Assembly: GCA_012727425.1 (NCBI GenBank)
Contig: JAAYHQ010000032.1
Span: forward strand, 1-55,372
DNA from: Bacillota bacterium
GTDB lineage: Bacteria > Bacillota > UBA4882 > UBA10575
Reading direction: 5' to 3'
Length of the DNA stretch: 55,372 nucleotides
Position 1 is the stretch's first letter. Each line of letters begins with the position of its first letter. This document shows positions 33,404 to 43,042 of this stretch, in pieces. Made by a program: the position numbers and the translations under genes. Under the pieces are notes generated by a model, which was not told the DNA's origin, made no database searches, and was given only the letters and a program-made list of their open reading frames with translations.

Positions 33404-34010
33404 AATCTGCGGGATCACCAACTTGCCCGACGCCCTGCTCTGCCAAAGATACGGCGTTACCGCCCTAGGCTTTGTATTTGCTCCCTCACCACGCCAAGTC
33501 ACCACCGCACAGGTGGCGGCGATAACCCGCCATCTCTCCCCTTTCATCCTTAAAATCGGGGTTTTTGTGGATGAAGATCCCTACCGCATTCACCGGATCA
33601 TGCAGGAATGTGGCCTTGACCTGGCCCAGTTGCACGGGGACGAGACCCCGGAACACTGTAACGTCTTGGCGGGACGGGTGATCAAGGCCTTTCGGGCCGG
33701 CCGCGACCGCCCCGCCCCACAATGGCAAGGGGCGGCCCTCCGCGGGATCCTCGTCGATTCTTACGCGGCTAATACCTATGGCGGAACCGGCCGGGTTTTC
33801 GACTGGAACTTGGTGGCGGACTACCGCAAGCTTGGTTTTCCGCTGATCTTGGCCGGCGGCTTAAACCCGGACAACATCGGTGCTGCTCTCCGCCGTGTCC
33901 AACCGGACGGGATCGATCTGTCCAGCGGCGTTGAAAAGCACCCGGGGGTAAAGGACCCGGAAAAAATCGCCCGCTTGATGGCAACACTCAGAAGTTTCGC
34001 CCCCAAATAA
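33390..34010 (+). CDS. trpF: Phosphoribosylanthranilate isomerase
   Basis: TrpF (206 residues) isomerises phosphoribosylanthranilate to the ribulose form. KICGITN near the N-terminus carries the catalytic Cys, and the phosphate-binding blocks LAGGLNPDNI and GIDLSSGVEKHPGVKDPEKI are typical. It is a separate gene rather than a trpC fusion. A 134-base gap separates it from trpB. Confidence 0.96.
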   Translation: MVPVKICGITNLPDALLCQRYGVTALGFVFAPSPRQVTTAQVAAITRHLSPFILKIGVFVDEDPYRIHRIMQECGLDLAQLHGDETPEHCNVLAGRVIKAFRAGRDRPAPQWQGAALRGILVDSYAANTYGGTGRVFDWNLVADYRKLGFPLILAGGLNPDNIGAALRRVQPDGIDLSSGVEKHPGVKDPEKIARLMATLRSFAPK

Positions 34011-34144
34011 ACCGCAGGATTGGACCCAACCTGAAAACGTGGGCAAGTTGGTTTCTACGGGTAAATGACCCGAAATCCACCTGGTATACAAATAAAACCA
34101 CCGGGGCAAAGGTTCTTCTCCGCTGATCTAAAAAGACCAAGGAG

Positions 34145-35341
34145 GTGTCTCCCATCGCCAGCTTTCAAGAATGGTATTTTGGTGAATACGGCGGCCGCTA
34201 TGTGCCCGAAACCCTAATGGCCGCTTTAGACGAATTGGCCGCGGCTTACCAGCGCTACGCCACCACGCCCGAATTTCAACAGGAATTGGCCGAACTTTCC
34301 CGCTTTTACGCCGGCCGGCCCACTCCTTTGTATTATGCCGAACGGTTCAGCCGTGAACTTAGTCAGGGCCGCATCTACCTTAAACGGGAAGATCTGACCC
34401 ATACTGGCGCCCATAAGATCAATAACGCTTTAGGCCAAATTTTACTGGCCAAGCGGATGGGGAAACGGCGGATCATTGCGGAGACCGGTGCCGGACAACA
34501 CGGGGTTGCTACCGCCACCGTTGCCGCCAGGTTCGGTTTGGAATGCGTGGTTTACATGGGCGAATTAGATATGGCCCGGCAAGCCCTGAACGTCTTCCGG
34601 ATGAAACTATTGGGGGCCGAGGTCCGGCCGGTCACTTCTGGAAGCAGAACTTTAAAGGACGCCACCAATGAGGCGATTCGGGACTGGGTGACCAATGTGG
34701 ATGATACCTATTACCTCATTGGCTCCGTTGTCGGACCCCACCCCTATCCGGAGATCGTCCGGGATTTCCAAACGGTAATCGGCCGAGAGACCAAGGCCCA
34801 ATTGGCCGAACTTGCCGGCCGGCTTCCCGACTACGTAGTGGCCTGTGTGGGCGGGGGAAGTAATGCGATGGGGGTTTTCACCCCCTTTCTCCCGGACCCA
34901 AACGTAAAACTGGTGGGGGTTGAGGCGGCCGGCAAAGGTCTGAATACCACCGAACATGCCGCCGCCCTGGCCAAAGGTAAGCCGGGCATCCTCCATGGCG
35001 CCAAAAGCTACGTTCTCGCCGATCCGGACGGGCAAATCATAGAGGCTTCTTCCATCTCGGCGGGCCTGGATTACCCCGGCGTTGGACCGGAACACAGTTT
35101 CTTAAAAGACAGCGGCCGGGTGGAATACCAGACCATTGATGATCAGGAAGCCTTAGACGCCTTCGTCTTTTTAACCCGGACCGAAGGGATCATTCCCGCC
35201 CTGGAAAGCGCCCATGCCGTCGCGGCGGGCATGAAACTCGCCCGCAAGCTCAAACGGGATGAGATCATGGTCATTAACCTTTCCGGCCGGGGCGACAAGG
35301 ATATCCCAACGGTCGCGGCGACAATGGGGGTGAAATTATGA
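34145..35341 (+). CDS. trpB: Tryptophan synthase beta chain
   Basis: TrpB (398 residues from the GTG at 34145) joins indole and serine using PLP. Lys91 in [13 protein letters not shown] forms the Schiff base, and GGGSNAMG binds the PLP phosphate. The start is unusual. The GTG at 34145 lies inside the AAGGAGG ribosome binding site (34139-34145). The only codon at proper spacing from that site is ATC at 34154, so initiation may use ATC. No TRAP-type triplets were seen here. Confidence 0.96.
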   Translation: MSPIASFQEWYFGEYGGRYVPETLMAALDELAAAYQRYATTPEFQQELAELSRFYAGRPTPLYYAERFSRELSQGRIYLKREDLTHTGAHKINNALGQILLAKRMGKRRIIAETGAGQHGVATATVAARFGLECVVYMGELDMARQALNVFRMKLLGAEVRPVTSGSRTLKDATNEAIRDWVTNVDDTYYLIGSVVGPHPYPEIVRDFQTVIGRETKAQLAELAGRLPDYVVACVGGGSNAMGVFTPFLPDPNVKLVGVEAAGKGLNTTEHAAALAKGKPGILHGAKSYVLADPDGQIIEASSISAGLDYPGVGPEHSFLKDSGRVEYQTIDDQEALDAFVFLTRTEGIIPALESAHAVAAGMKLARKLKRDEIMVINLSGRGDKDIPTVAATMGVKL

Positions 35342-36117
35342 ACCGAGTAGCCATGCGCTTCGAAGAACTGAAGAAGACCGGTCGCAAGGCCTTTATTCCT
35401 TATATTGTTGGCGGTGATCCGGATTTGACCAGTTTACCGCTGGTCCTGGAGACCCTGGTGCAAAGCGGGGCCGACCTGATCGAAATCGGGGTCCCTTTTT
35501 CCGACCCGTTGGCCGACGGACCGGTGATCCAAGCGGCCAGTGTCCGCGCCCGGCAAAATGGTTGTACCCTGGATAAACTCTTTTCCACCCTCACACCGGT
35601 AGCCGCCCGGCTTCCGGTACCACTAATCTTGATGGTCTACTACAACCAGCTCTACCTCAGGGGTGTCTCCCGTTTCTTAGCGGAAGCGAATACGGCCGGG
35701 GTCGCCGGACTAATCATCCCCGACCTGCCGCCGGAGGACGCTACCGAGTTGCGTGCCTCAGCCGCTGCGCTCGGGATCGGCTTGAATTTTTTAGTCGCGC
35801 CCACCAGTAAGGAAGAACGGATTCGTTTGGCGGCCGCCGCCAGCACCGGATTCTTATACACAGTCTCCGTCAAAGGGGTGACCGGAGCACGGCACACCCT
35901 GCCCCCCGAATTACCCGGCTTCATCCAGCGGGTTAAAACCCTGAGCCCGCGCCCGGTGGCCGTAGGTTTTGGGATCAACACCCCGGAGCAGGCCCGGATG
36001 ATCGCGGGCCTCGCTGACGGAGTCATCGTCGGCAGCGCTCTGGTCCAGGCTATTGCCGAAGACCCGCAATTAAAAAAAATGGCTTCCCTCGCCCGTACGC
36101 TAAGAGAGGCCATTTAA
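35338..36117 (+). CDS. trpA: Tryptophan synthase alpha chain
   Basis: TrpA (259 residues) splits indole-3-glycerol phosphate and channels indole to TrpB. The catalytic Glu49 ([12 protein letters not shown]) and Asp60 have the same numbers as in the E. coli enzyme. Its ATG overlaps the trpB stop in an ATGA junction. It is the last gene of the operon and converges on truA. Confidence 0.97.
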   Translation: MNRVAMRFEELKKTGRKAFIPYIVGGDPDLTSLPLVLETLVQSGADLIEIGVPFSDPLADGPVIQAASVRARQNGCTLDKLFSTLTPVAARLPVPLILMVYYNQLYLRGVSRFLAEANTAGVAGLIIPDLPPEDATELRASAAALGIGLNFLVAPTSKEERIRLAAAASTGFLYTVSVKGVTGARHTLPPELPGFIQRVKTLSPRPVAVGFGINTPEQARMIAGLADGVIVGSALVQAIAEDPQLKKMASLARTLREAI

Positions 36118-36177
36118 AATTTGTTGTTAAAATTAGTCGAACGAGCTAAACAAAGGTTAATCTCCAAACCGGCGCTT

Positions 36178-36202
36178 GCCCCCGGCGCGGCGCGCCGGGG
36201 GC
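36178..36202. terminator. GC-rich hairpin between convergent trpA and truA
   Basis: GCCCCCGGCGC (36178-36188) and GCGCCGGGGGC (36192-36202) form a perfect 11-base stem around GGC. It sits between the two convergent stop codons. Neither side has a T tract, so it would be an unusual or Rho-independent-poor terminator, or an mRNA 3' end stabiliser. Confidence 0.6.
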
Positions 36203-36214
36203 ACCCTGGCCGCC

Positions 36215-36952
36215 TCAGTACTCCACACTCATCAGCGTAAGCCCCTGCGGCGGCGCGGTCGGCCCGGCCGCCCGCCGGTCCCCGCGGTCCAGAATCTCCC
36301 GGACCAGCGTGGGCTCGGCTTTCCCGCTGCCAACCAGCAATAAAGTTCCGACAATGTTCCGAACCATCTTATATAAAAAGCCGTTTCCGGTCAGAGTAAA
36401 GTAAAGCTCTTCCCCAACCTCCTCCACCGCCACCCGCTCCAGCCGGCGCACCGTCGTCACCACCGGTGAACCAGCGGCGGCAAACCCTTTAAAGTCATGT
36501 TCGCCTACCAAAGCAGCGGCCGCTTCCCGGATCTTCGCCACATTCAAAGCATAAGGATAATGGTAGGAAAAACGCCGGAGGAAAAGATCGGGCCACCGGC
36601 GGCGGGAGACGATGTACTGGTAAGTCTTGGTTTTTGCACTGTACCGGGCATGAAAAGACGACGGCACCGCTTCCGCCTGATAAACAATGATGTCCGGCGG
36701 TAGATTGGCGTTCAAGGCCGCCGGCCAACGGTCGACGGGGATCCGGGCCGTGGAAGTAAAACTGACCACTTGCCCTTTGGCGTGGACCCCCGCGTCCGTC
36801 CGCCCGGCGGCGATCAGTTTGGGAACTTGTCCGGTTAAACGCTGTAAAGCCTTCTCCAGTTCACCTTGGACCGTCCGTTCCCCCTGCGCTTGCCGCTGGT
36901 ATCCGGAAAATTCCGTCCCTTCGTAGGCGATGGTCAGTTTAATAGTGCCCAT
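36215..36952 (-). CDS. truA: tRNA pseudouridine synthase A
   Basis: TruA (245 residues) forms pseudouridine at positions 38-40 of tRNA anticodon arms. The catalytic Asp53 is in GRTDAGVHAKGQV, and FLYKMVRNIVGTLL near the C-terminus is diagnostic. The AGGAGG upstream is 13 bases from the ATG, a little long. In most Firmicutes rplM follows directly; here the trp operon lies between them. Confidence 0.96.
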   Translation of the reverse strand: MGTIKLTIAYEGTEFSGYQRQAQGERTVQGELEKALQRLTGQVPKLIAAGRTDAGVHAKGQVVSFTSTARIPVDRWPAALNANLPPDIIVYQAEAVPSSFHARYSAKTKTYQYIVSRRRWPDLFLRRFSYHYPYALNVAKIREAAAALVGEHDFKGFAAAGSPVVTTVRRLERVAVEEVGEELYFTLTGNGFLYKMVRNIVGTLLLVGSGKAEPTLVREILDRGDRRAAGPTAPPQGLTLMSVEY

Positions 36953-37117
36953 CCCCGTCCCGTCACCTCCTACCGCGGCCTCTTTACCCTGGCCTACCCC
37001 TTAAAACACCTTACCTCTTTGTCTGACCAGTTCCCTCGACCCATATTTACCCGGCCAGAGCTCAATCGTCATCTATACTACCTTGAAATTACTTGACTAT
37101 GACCCCCGGACTTGTGG

Positions 37118-37852
37118 TCACCAGATCAACTTGTATCCCCACCACACCAGGACAAAACAGAAAACCAAAACGGCACCGGCACTGTCCTTCTTCCCCCACG
37201 CCAGCGCATAGAGGGAACCCCGGGGCGCGCCGGGAACATACCCTCTTGCCTCCATGGCTTGGGCGATCTCCAACGCCCGCCGGAGCGCTGAAATGAAAAG
37301 GGGGATCACCATGGCGATTAAACCTTTCATCTTCTTGGCCCAGTTCGTCTTGAAATTAACCCCGCGGGCCTGTTGCGCCAGCATGATCTCCCCCGCTTCG
37401 CGCAGTAACAACGGGAAAAAACTCAGGGTTAAACCAAAAACCATTGCCATCTCCCCGACCGGCAGGACTCGCTTGAGCGGGAGAAGGGTGAGCTCCAGGC
37501 CCTTGATCAAAGTTAAACTCTCCGTCACCCCGAGCAGCCAGGAGCTCATCAATAAAAGGTTGATCAAACGCAACAGATAACATAAGGCTGTGGGCAGACT
37601 GCCCGTCCACAGGTTTAGAAGGAGGGCGATGAGTAAAAGCCACCGAAAGGTCTTCACCATATGCCATCCCCGGCGTAACGGCAACTGCCCGGTAACGAAG
37701 AGGAGAAGATGAAGGGCGAGGAGGAAGATTTGGCCACCCAAACTCTTTTCCGTAACCACCAGGGTCGCCCCGGCCAGTACCACCAGCAGTTTAAGCCGGG
37801 GATCCCGTGCATGCCAGAACGAACCGGCCGGGTAATACGCCACACTGTTCAT
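37118..37852 (-). CDS. ecfT: Energy-coupling factor T component EcfT
   Basis: EcfT (244 residues) is the shared membrane coupler for vitamin S components encoded around the genome. It has five or so hydrophobic segments and the coupling motifs AQQARGVNF and MEARGYVPG with the invariant Ala-Arg-Gly. Its start overlaps the ecfA2 stop by one base (TGATG). Confidence 0.95.
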   Translation of the reverse strand: MNSVAYYPAGSFWHARDPRLKLLVVLAGATLVVTEKSLGGQIFLLALHLLLFVTGQLPLRRGWHMVKTFRWLLLIALLLNLWTGSLPTALCYLLRLINLLLMSSWLLGVTESLTLIKGLELTLLPLKRVLPVGEMAMVFGLTLSFFPLLLREAGEIMLAQQARGVNFKTNWAKKMKGLIAMVIPLFISALRRALEIAQAMEARGYVPGAPRGSLYALAWGKKDSAGAVLVFCFVLVWWGYKLIW

Positions 37853-38682
37853 CAGCCGATCCCCTCCTTCACCCGTTCCCGGCAGAGGCGGGACAATTCG
37901 TTCCAGGCCGCGGCTGGGGTCGCCGGTGCGGTGTTGACCGGCGCGCCCGCCGCCGCCAGCCGGTGCAACAACCCAAGCAGGAAAGGTAGTTTAAGGTCCG
38001 GCGCCACCCTGGCGGCCTGCTGCGCCCAGTCCCCCCAGGTCGTATCGGCCCGCAGTTCCCCGTCGACCAAAACCAACACCCGGTTGGTGAGCGCATACAG
38101 AAAGTCGGGATCATGCGAAGCGATCAAGTAACTGATGGCCGTCTCCGTCCTGATCCGCGCCAAGATCCGGCGCAGGGCTTCCTCGCCCGGGCCGTCCAAC
38201 CCAATCGTCGGTTCGTCCAAGAGTAAAAAACGGGGTTTCATGGCCAGCACCGAAGCCAAAGCGACCCGCCGTTGTTCTCCGCCGGACAGTTGTAGGGGCG
38301 AAACCGTCCACTTGTCCCGGGGCAGTTCCACCGCCGTTAGCGCCCACTCCACCCGCGCGGCGGTCTCGGCCGGATCCAGGTCCAGGTTTTCCGGGCCAAA
38401 AGCCACCTCTTCCCGGACCGTAGCGGCAAAAAAACCCCGGTGGGGTTCTTGGATGGAAAGGACAATGGGTCCATCCTGCCCACGGACAGAGATCTGACCG
38501 GAGGTTGGCGGACGCAACCCGGCAATGACCTGTAAGAGAGTGGATTTCCCGGAACCGATCGGTCCGAGCAAAGCAACGGCTTCGCCGGTTTTTAAGGAGA
38601 AACTAATCTTGTTGAGGGCCTTCCGCGGCGGTTCCCCCGCCCGGGTATAGACCACTGAGACATCTGCTAACTTTACTTCCAT
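37852..38682 (-). CDS. ecfA2: Energy-coupling factor ATPase EcfA2
   Basis: EcfA2 (276 residues) is one of two ATPases of the shared ECF module. Walker A GPIGSGKS is at 40-47; QEPHRGFFAATVREEVAFGPENL contains the Q-loop and acidic segment; the signature is LSGGEQRR and Walker B FLLLDEPTIGLD. The C-terminal tail is longer than usual and Ala-rich. It overlaps ecfA1 by ten bases. Confidence 0.94.
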   Translation of the reverse strand: MEVKLADVSVVYTRAGEPPRKALNKISFSLKTGEAVALLGPIGSGKSTLLQVIAGLRPPTSGQISVRGQDGPIVLSIQEPHRGFFAATVREEVAFGPENLDLDPAETAARVEWALTAVELPRDKWTVSPLQLSGGEQRRVALASVLAMKPRFLLLDEPTIGLDGPGEEALRRILARIRTETAISYLIASHDPDFLYALTNRVLVLVDGELRADTTWGDWAQQAARVAPDLKLPFLLGLLHRLAAAGAPVNTAPATPAAAWNELSRLCRERVKEGIG

Positions 38683-39482
38683 AACACCGACACCAATTCA
38701 CTTTCATTAGCCACAACCGGGCTGTTAATTCCCAGCTCATAAGCGACTTGTGTTGCCGGCGGGAGGGTGATGCCCCAGGCGCGGGCTTCCTCGGCCATGG
38801 TCAGCAGCGTTGCCGGTTGGCCACGCCACACTACCCGGCCTTTGCACATCACCAACACCTGATCGGCGGCCATCACTTCCGCCAGACCATGGGTAAACCA
38901 GATCATACTCTGCCCTTCCGTTCTCAGATCCCTTAAGAGCTGGGTAATGCGTTCTCTGGTCCCTGGGTCCAGCATCGCCAGGGGCTCATCAACCAGAATC
39001 AATTTAGGTTTTAAGGCCCAAATATCAGCCAAAGAGAGTAAACGCTTCTCACCCCCGGACAACGAATGGGGCTGAGCGGTTCGTAAAGCAGTCAACCCGA
39101 ACCGGACCATTTCCGCGTCGACAATCCGCCGGATCGCCCGGGAGGACATGATCCTGTTTTCCACCCCGAAGGCAATCTCCCGCTCAACGGTACTGGCAAC
39201 AAACTGATTATCCGGGTGCTGAAAGACAATCCCCACCCGTTGATAGATGTCTTTTAGCTCCTCATCGTTGGCCGTGCAGTAGCCATCAACCAGAACCCGG
39301 CCTGCCGTTGGTTTAAGCAGTCCACAGCACAAACGGGCCAGAGTTGATTTACCCGACCCGTTGGCACCAAGGACCGCCAGAAAAGTCCCCGGTTCGAGCT
39401 CCAGATTAACCTGACAAACCCCGGTCTTTGCAGATCCGGGGTAGCAGTAGGAGACATTATCCAAAACGAAGAAGCGCGCCAT
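38673..39482 (-). CDS. ecfA1: Energy-coupling factor ATPase EcfA1
   Basis: EcfA1 (269 residues) pairs with EcfA2. Walker A GANGSGKS is at 39-46, VFQHPDNQFVASTVEREIAFG carries the Q-loop, the signature is LSGGEKR and Walker B LILVDEP. It starts five bases after the rplQ stop with a weak GGTG ribosome binding site, so coupling to rplQ translation is likely. Confidence 0.95.
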   Translation of the reverse strand: MARFFVLDNVSYCYPGSAKTGVCQVNLELEPGTFLAVLGANGSGKSTLARLCCGLLKPTAGRVLVDGYCTANDEELKDIYQRVGIVFQHPDNQFVASTVEREIAFGVENRIMSSRAIRRIVDAEMVRFGLTALRTAQPHSLSGGEKRLLSLADIWALKPKLILVDEPLAMLDPGTRERITQLLRDLRTEGQSMIWFTHGLAEVMAADQVLVMCKGRVVWRGQPATLLTMAEEARAWGITLPPATQVAYELGINSPVVANESELVSVLWK

Positions 39483-39486
39483 GGTC

Positions 39487-39825
39487 TTACACCAGTTCGA
39501 TCAGGGCCATCGGCGCAGCATCGCCACGGCGGGGTCCGATCTTCACCACACGGGTGTAGCCCCCGTTCCGATCCGCATACCGGGGCGCCACTTCATCAAA
39601 GAGTTTTTTGACAACCGCTTTATCCACAATCACCTTCGCCACTTCACGCCGGGCACTCAGGTCTCCTCTTTTCCCTAAGGTGATCATCTTTTCGGCCAAC
39701 GACCGGATCTCTTTCGCCTTCGTCTCCGTGGTGGTGATCTTCTCATGTTTAATGAGTTCGGTCACCAAATTGCGGAAAAGCGCTTTCCGTTGTCCCGTCG
39801 GGCGGCCTAAACGTCGTAAATTCAT
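39487..39825 (-). CDS. rplQ: 50S ribosomal protein L17
   Basis: L17 (112 residues) begins [20 protein letters not shown], the family signature with little variation, and ends in [13 protein letters not shown]. It follows rpoA after a 74-base gap and is the last ribosomal gene of the alpha operon. Confidence 0.97.
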   Translation of the reverse strand: MNLRRLGRPTGQRKALFRNLVTELIKHEKITTTETKAKEIRSLAEKMITLGKRGDLSARREVAKVIVDKAVVKKLFDEVAPRYADRNGGYTRVVKIGPRRGDAAPMALIELV

Positions 39826-39899
39826 GTAATTCCCTCCTTTTGGATGAAATTGGACCGGGTTGGTAGTATAATTTTATCAGTTGAGAAAGGTGGAAGGAA

Positions 39900-40844
39900 T
39901 TATTCATCCGACTTCCGGAGGGAAAGTCCAAGTGCGGCCAGCTTCGCTTCCACTTCCTCCAGGGATTTCTTCCCGAGGTTCCGCACTTTCATCATGTCCT
40001 CCGGCGTCTTTTTGATTAGTTCTTGTACCGTATTAATTCCGGCCCGCTTCAGGCAGTTATAAGACCGGACCGACAAATCCAGCTCTTCAATGTTCATCTC
40101 CATGATTTTGTCCTTGGATTCTTCCTCTTTTTCCACCATAATCTCGGTCTCGCTTACCGTCTCACTTAAATTAACAAAGAGCATCAGATGTTCGGTCAGG
40201 ACTTTCGCCGCTAAACTAACAGCTTCCACCGGATTAATACTGCCGCTGGTCCACAACTCCAGAACTAATCGGTCATAGTCCGTAATCTGACCAACACGGG
40301 TGTCTTCCACCACATAATTGACCTTATGCACCGGGGTAAAGATGGAATCGACCGGGATCGTCCCGATCGCATCATCCGGTTTCTTATTCCGTTCGGCCGG
40401 AACATATCCCCTTCCCCGGTCGAAAGTGATATCCATCACCAGGTTGCCGCCTTCACTCACGGTGGCAATATAATGGTCCGGGTTTAAGATCTCCACATCG
40501 CTGGGGACCATGATATCGGCCGCCGTTACTACTTTGTGCTCGCGCACTTCAAGCCGGGCAACCTGCGGACCTTCCCCGTGCATCTTTACCTTTATTCCTT
40601 TAAGGTTCATAATGATCTCAACGGTATCTTCCACTACATTCGGGAGCGTTGAAAACTCATGCAGGACGCCTTCGATCTTCACCGCCGTAACCGCCGCCCC
40701 CGGTAAAGACGACAAGAGCACCCGCCGTAACGAATTCCCAAGGGTCGTGCCGTATCCGCGCTCCAAAGGCTCGATAATGAAACGACCGTACCGTTCATCC
40801 TTGATTTCGTCGATGATCACCTTGGGCTTTTCGATTTCAATCAT
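39900..40844 (-). CDS. rpoA: RNA polymerase alpha subunit
   Basis: RpoA (314 residues) nucleates RNA polymerase assembly. The N-terminal dimerisation domain has [29 protein letters not shown], and the C-terminal domain (about 245-305) has [19 protein letters not shown] and [12 protein letters not shown], which bind UP elements and activators. ATG start after a good ribosome binding site. Confidence 0.98.
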   Translation of the reverse strand: MIEIEKPKVIIDEIKDERYGRFIIEPLERGYGTTLGNSLRRVLLSSLPGAAVTAVKIEGVLHEFSTLPNVVEDTVEIIMNLKGIKVKMHGEGPQVARLEVREHKVVTAADIMVPSDVEILNPDHYIATVSEGGNLVMDITFDRGRGYVPAERNKKPDDAIGTIPVDSIFTPVHKVNYVVEDTRVGQITDYDRLVLELWTSGSINPVEAVSLAAKVLTEHLMLFVNLSETVSETEIMVEKEEESKDKIMEMNIEELDLSVRSYNCLKRAGINTVQELIKKTPEDMMKVRNLGKKSLEEVEAKLAALGLSLRKSDE

Positions 40845-40890
40845 GCAAAAACCTCCCTTCTATCCTTAGGTCCAAGCATAGACCTTGAGT

Positions 40891-41523
40891 TTAACGGGAG
40901 TAGAGTTCGACAATGAGGTGTTCCTGAACCGGAACGTCGATCTGTTCCCGCGAAGGAATGGACAGAACCCGGGCGGTCCAGTTGTTGGTATCCAATTCTA
41001 ACCATTCGGGAATATTTTTACCATCATTCGCCTCGAGAATACCTTTGATCAACGCTGATTTGGTGGCATTCTCTTTCAAGGTAATCACATCGCCCGGTTT
41101 GACCTGGTAAGAAGGGATGTTCACTTTGCGGTCATTAACCCGGAAGAACCCATGTCTGACCAACTGCCGCGCTTCCCGCCGCGATCCGGCCAGCCTTAAC
41201 CGGTAGACCACATTGTCCAACCGGGTCTCCAAGAGCTGCAGCAGGTTCTCACCGGTGATACCCTTTTTCCGTTCGGCAAGCTCAAAGTACCGGCGGAACT
41301 GGGCCTCCAAAATACCATAGATACGGCGGAGTTTCTGTTTTTCCCGAAGCTGCAAGCCATATTCGGATAATTTCCGGCGCGCCTGGCCCTGACCATGTTG
41401 ACCGGGGGGGTAACTACGCCGGTTAAAACTGCATTTATCGGAAAGGCAACGGTCCGCTTTGAGAAACAGTTTCTCCCCTTCGCGACGACATAGCTTACAT
41501 ACAGAACCGAGATATCTTGCCAT
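40891..41523 (-). CDS. rpsD: 30S ribosomal protein S4 (zinc-binding form)
   Basis: S4 (210 residues) is a primary 16S rRNA binder that starts 30S assembly. C9, C12, C26 and C31 in the N-terminal region can hold zinc, the C+ form. [25 protein letters not shown] is the S4 RNA-binding domain. In Firmicutes S4 often autoregulates its gene; no leader structure was identified here. Confidence 0.97.
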   Translation of the reverse strand: MARYLGSVCKLCRREGEKLFLKADRCLSDKCSFNRRSYPPGQHGQGQARRKLSEYGLQLREKQKLRRIYGILEAQFRRYFELAERKKGITGENLLQLLETRLDNVVYRLRLAGSRREARQLVRHGFFRVNDRKVNIPSYQVKPGDVITLKENATKSALIKGILEANDGKNIPEWLELDTNNWTARVLSIPSREQIDVPVQEHLIVELYSR

Positions 41524-41545
41524 CTGGTTTTTACACCTCCTCTAG

Positions 41546-41941
41546 TTAGACCCGACGCCGTTTTGGTGGACGACAACCATTGTGCGGAATCGGCGTAACG
41601 TCTTTAATCATGCTCACTTCCAACCCGGCGGCTTGCAACGAGCGGATCGCCGCTTCCCGTCCCGCACCTGGTCCCTTCACATAAACCTCAACTTGCTTGA
41701 GACCATATTCCATCGCTGCTTTGGCCGCATTCTCTGCTGCCATTCCCGCCGCGTAAGGGGTATTCTTCCGCGAACCTTTAAAGCCCATTGCCCCGGCGGA
41801 AGACCAGGACAGAACATTACCGTTCAGGTCGGAGATGGTAATGATTGTATTGTTGAAGGTTGATTTAATATGGGCGGCACCGTTTTCCACATATTTCTTC
41901 TCTCTTCTTCTGCCTCTAGAACCTTTTCGCGGTGAAGCCAT
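41546..41941 (-). CDS. rpsK: 30S ribosomal protein S11
   Basis: S11 (131 residues) sits at the platform of the 30S subunit. The blocks [37 protein letters not shown] and the C-terminal [17 protein letters not shown] are diagnostic. It lies between rpsM and rpsD as in nearly all bacteria. Confidence 0.98.
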   Translation of the reverse strand: MASPRKGSRGRRREKKYVENGAAHIKSTFNNTIITISDLNGNVLSWSSAGAMGFKGSRKNTPYAAGMAAENAAKAAMEYGLKQVEVYVKGPGAGREAAIRSLQAAGLEVSMIKDVTPIPHNGCRPPKRRRV

Positions 41942-41955
41942 TGGTCATCCCTCCT

Positions 41956-42327
41956 TTATGCTTTTCGTTTACGTCCTACGGTTTTCGCCGGGCCTTTTCT
42001 GGTCCGGGCGTTCGTTTTGGTGCGTTGCCCGCGAACCGGTAACCCCCGACGGTGGCGAAGCCCACGGTAACTTCCAATCTCGATGAGCCGTTTGATGTTC
42101 ATGCTCTCTTCCCGCCGGAGATCCCCTTCCACTTTATAATCATGATCGATCACTTCACGGAGCTTTGAGATCTCGTCTTCGGTCAGATCCCGCACTCTGG
42201 TATCTGGACTAACCCCGGTTTTCGCCAAAATCTCCCGGGATAAGGTTAACCCAATACCATAAATATAAGTCAAAGCAATTTCCAATCGTTTATCCCTTGG
42301 TAGATCGACACCCGCAATACGCGCCAA
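41956..42327 (-). CDS. rpsM: 30S ribosomal protein S13
   Basis: S13 (123 residues) contacts tRNA and the 50S subunit from the head. [20 protein letters not shown] and [21 protein letters not shown] are diagnostic. The start codon is TTG, eight bases after AAGGAGG. Confidence 0.98.
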   Translation of the reverse strand: MARIAGVDLPRDKRLEIALTYIYGIGLTLSREILAKTGVSPDTRVRDLTEDEISKLREVIDHDYKVEGDLRREESMNIKRLIEIGSYRGLRHRRGLPVRGQRTKTNARTRKGPAKTVGRKRKA

Positions 42328-42343
42328 CCTTCTTCCCTCCTTA

Positions 42344-42457
42344 TTAACCCTGTTTCTGCTTATGCTTGGGATTGATACAGATTACCATAACCCGCCCCTT
42401 GCGGCGGATAATCTTACAGTGTTCACAGATCGGTTTAACTGACGGCGCAACTTTCAA
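42344..42457 (-). CDS. rpmJ: 50S ribosomal protein L36 (zinc form)
   Basis: This 37-residue protein, [19 protein letters not shown] followed by a basic tail, is L36. C11, C14, C27 and H32 form the zinc site. The start is TTG at 42457 with AGGAGG upstream. It lies in its standard place between infA and rpsM. Confidence 0.96.
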   Translation of the reverse strand: MKVAPSVKPICEHCKIIRRKGRVMVICINPKHKQKQG

Positions 42458-42519
42458 TGGTGTACCTCCTCACTTTTTTTAAAACTACTACCCGAGCCGA
42501 GGGAAAATGCAAAGAAGGA

Positions 42520-42738
42520 TTATTTATAACGGTAGACAATACGGCCCCGGGTTAAGTCGTAAGGAGATAATTCCACCGTCACCCGGTCCCCGGCCAAGAT
42601 GCGAATAAAGTTCATCCGCATTTTCCCGGATATATGCGCCAAGACGACATGACCGTTGGCCAATTCCACCCGGAACATGGCGTTCGGCAACGGCTCAATT
42701 ACTGTCCCTTCGACTTCGATAATATCATCTTTGCCCAA
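42520..42738 (-). CDS. infA: Translation initiation factor IF-1
   Basis: IF-1 (72 residues, the exact usual length) blocks the A site during initiation. The OB fold is seen in [37 protein letters not shown] and [12 protein letters not shown]. The start is TTG at 42738, after AAGGAGAGG. The first 14 bases overlap the end of the upstream KOW-protein gene, which shares the frame region upstream. Confidence 0.97.
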   Translation of the reverse strand: MGKDDIIEVEGTVIEPLPNAMFRVELANGHVVLAHISGKMRMNFIRILAGDRVTVELSPYDLTRGRIVYRYK

Positions 42739-43042
42739 GGTTAACCTCTCCTTCCTTTTTATTTTCCCCCAAACGCTGGATAGCGTCGACAATCTCTGCA
42801 TTCGATACCGGTTTGCCGGCAGACAGTTTTTCCGCAACCGCCGCGTCCACTTGAAGAGTGAGGGAAAGGTGCTTCCGGTTTTTCTTCTTCGGCCGCTCAA
42901 CCGGGCGTTTATCACCATCGGCCACCAGCACATAATCGTCATTGAGCAAACCGACAATGAGAAAAATACTCCCGGCATCCCGTCCACGCGTGGAGATGAC
43001 TTTCTGTCCTAAACGGAGTTCGGTCACCGCTGTTTTTACCAT
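42725..43042 (-). CDS. KOW-domain (L14e/L27e-like) RNA-binding protein
   Basis: This 105-residue protein has an N-terminal KOW-like segment ([23 protein letters not shown], about 8-30) as in the archaeal/eukaryotic L14e and L27e family, then a basic stretch ([14 protein letters not shown]) and a helical tail. It overlaps map at its start (ATG inside the last codons of map) and infA at its end. Similar genes sit between map and infA in many Clostridia. The position suggests a ribosome- or rRNA-associated role; function is not established to my knowledge. Confidence 0.8.
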   Translation of the reverse strand: MVKTAVTELRLGQKVISTRGRDAGSIFLIVGLLNDDYVLVADGDKRPVERPKKKNRKHLSLTLQVDAAVAEKLSAGKPVSNAEIVDAIQRLGENKKEGEVNLGQR

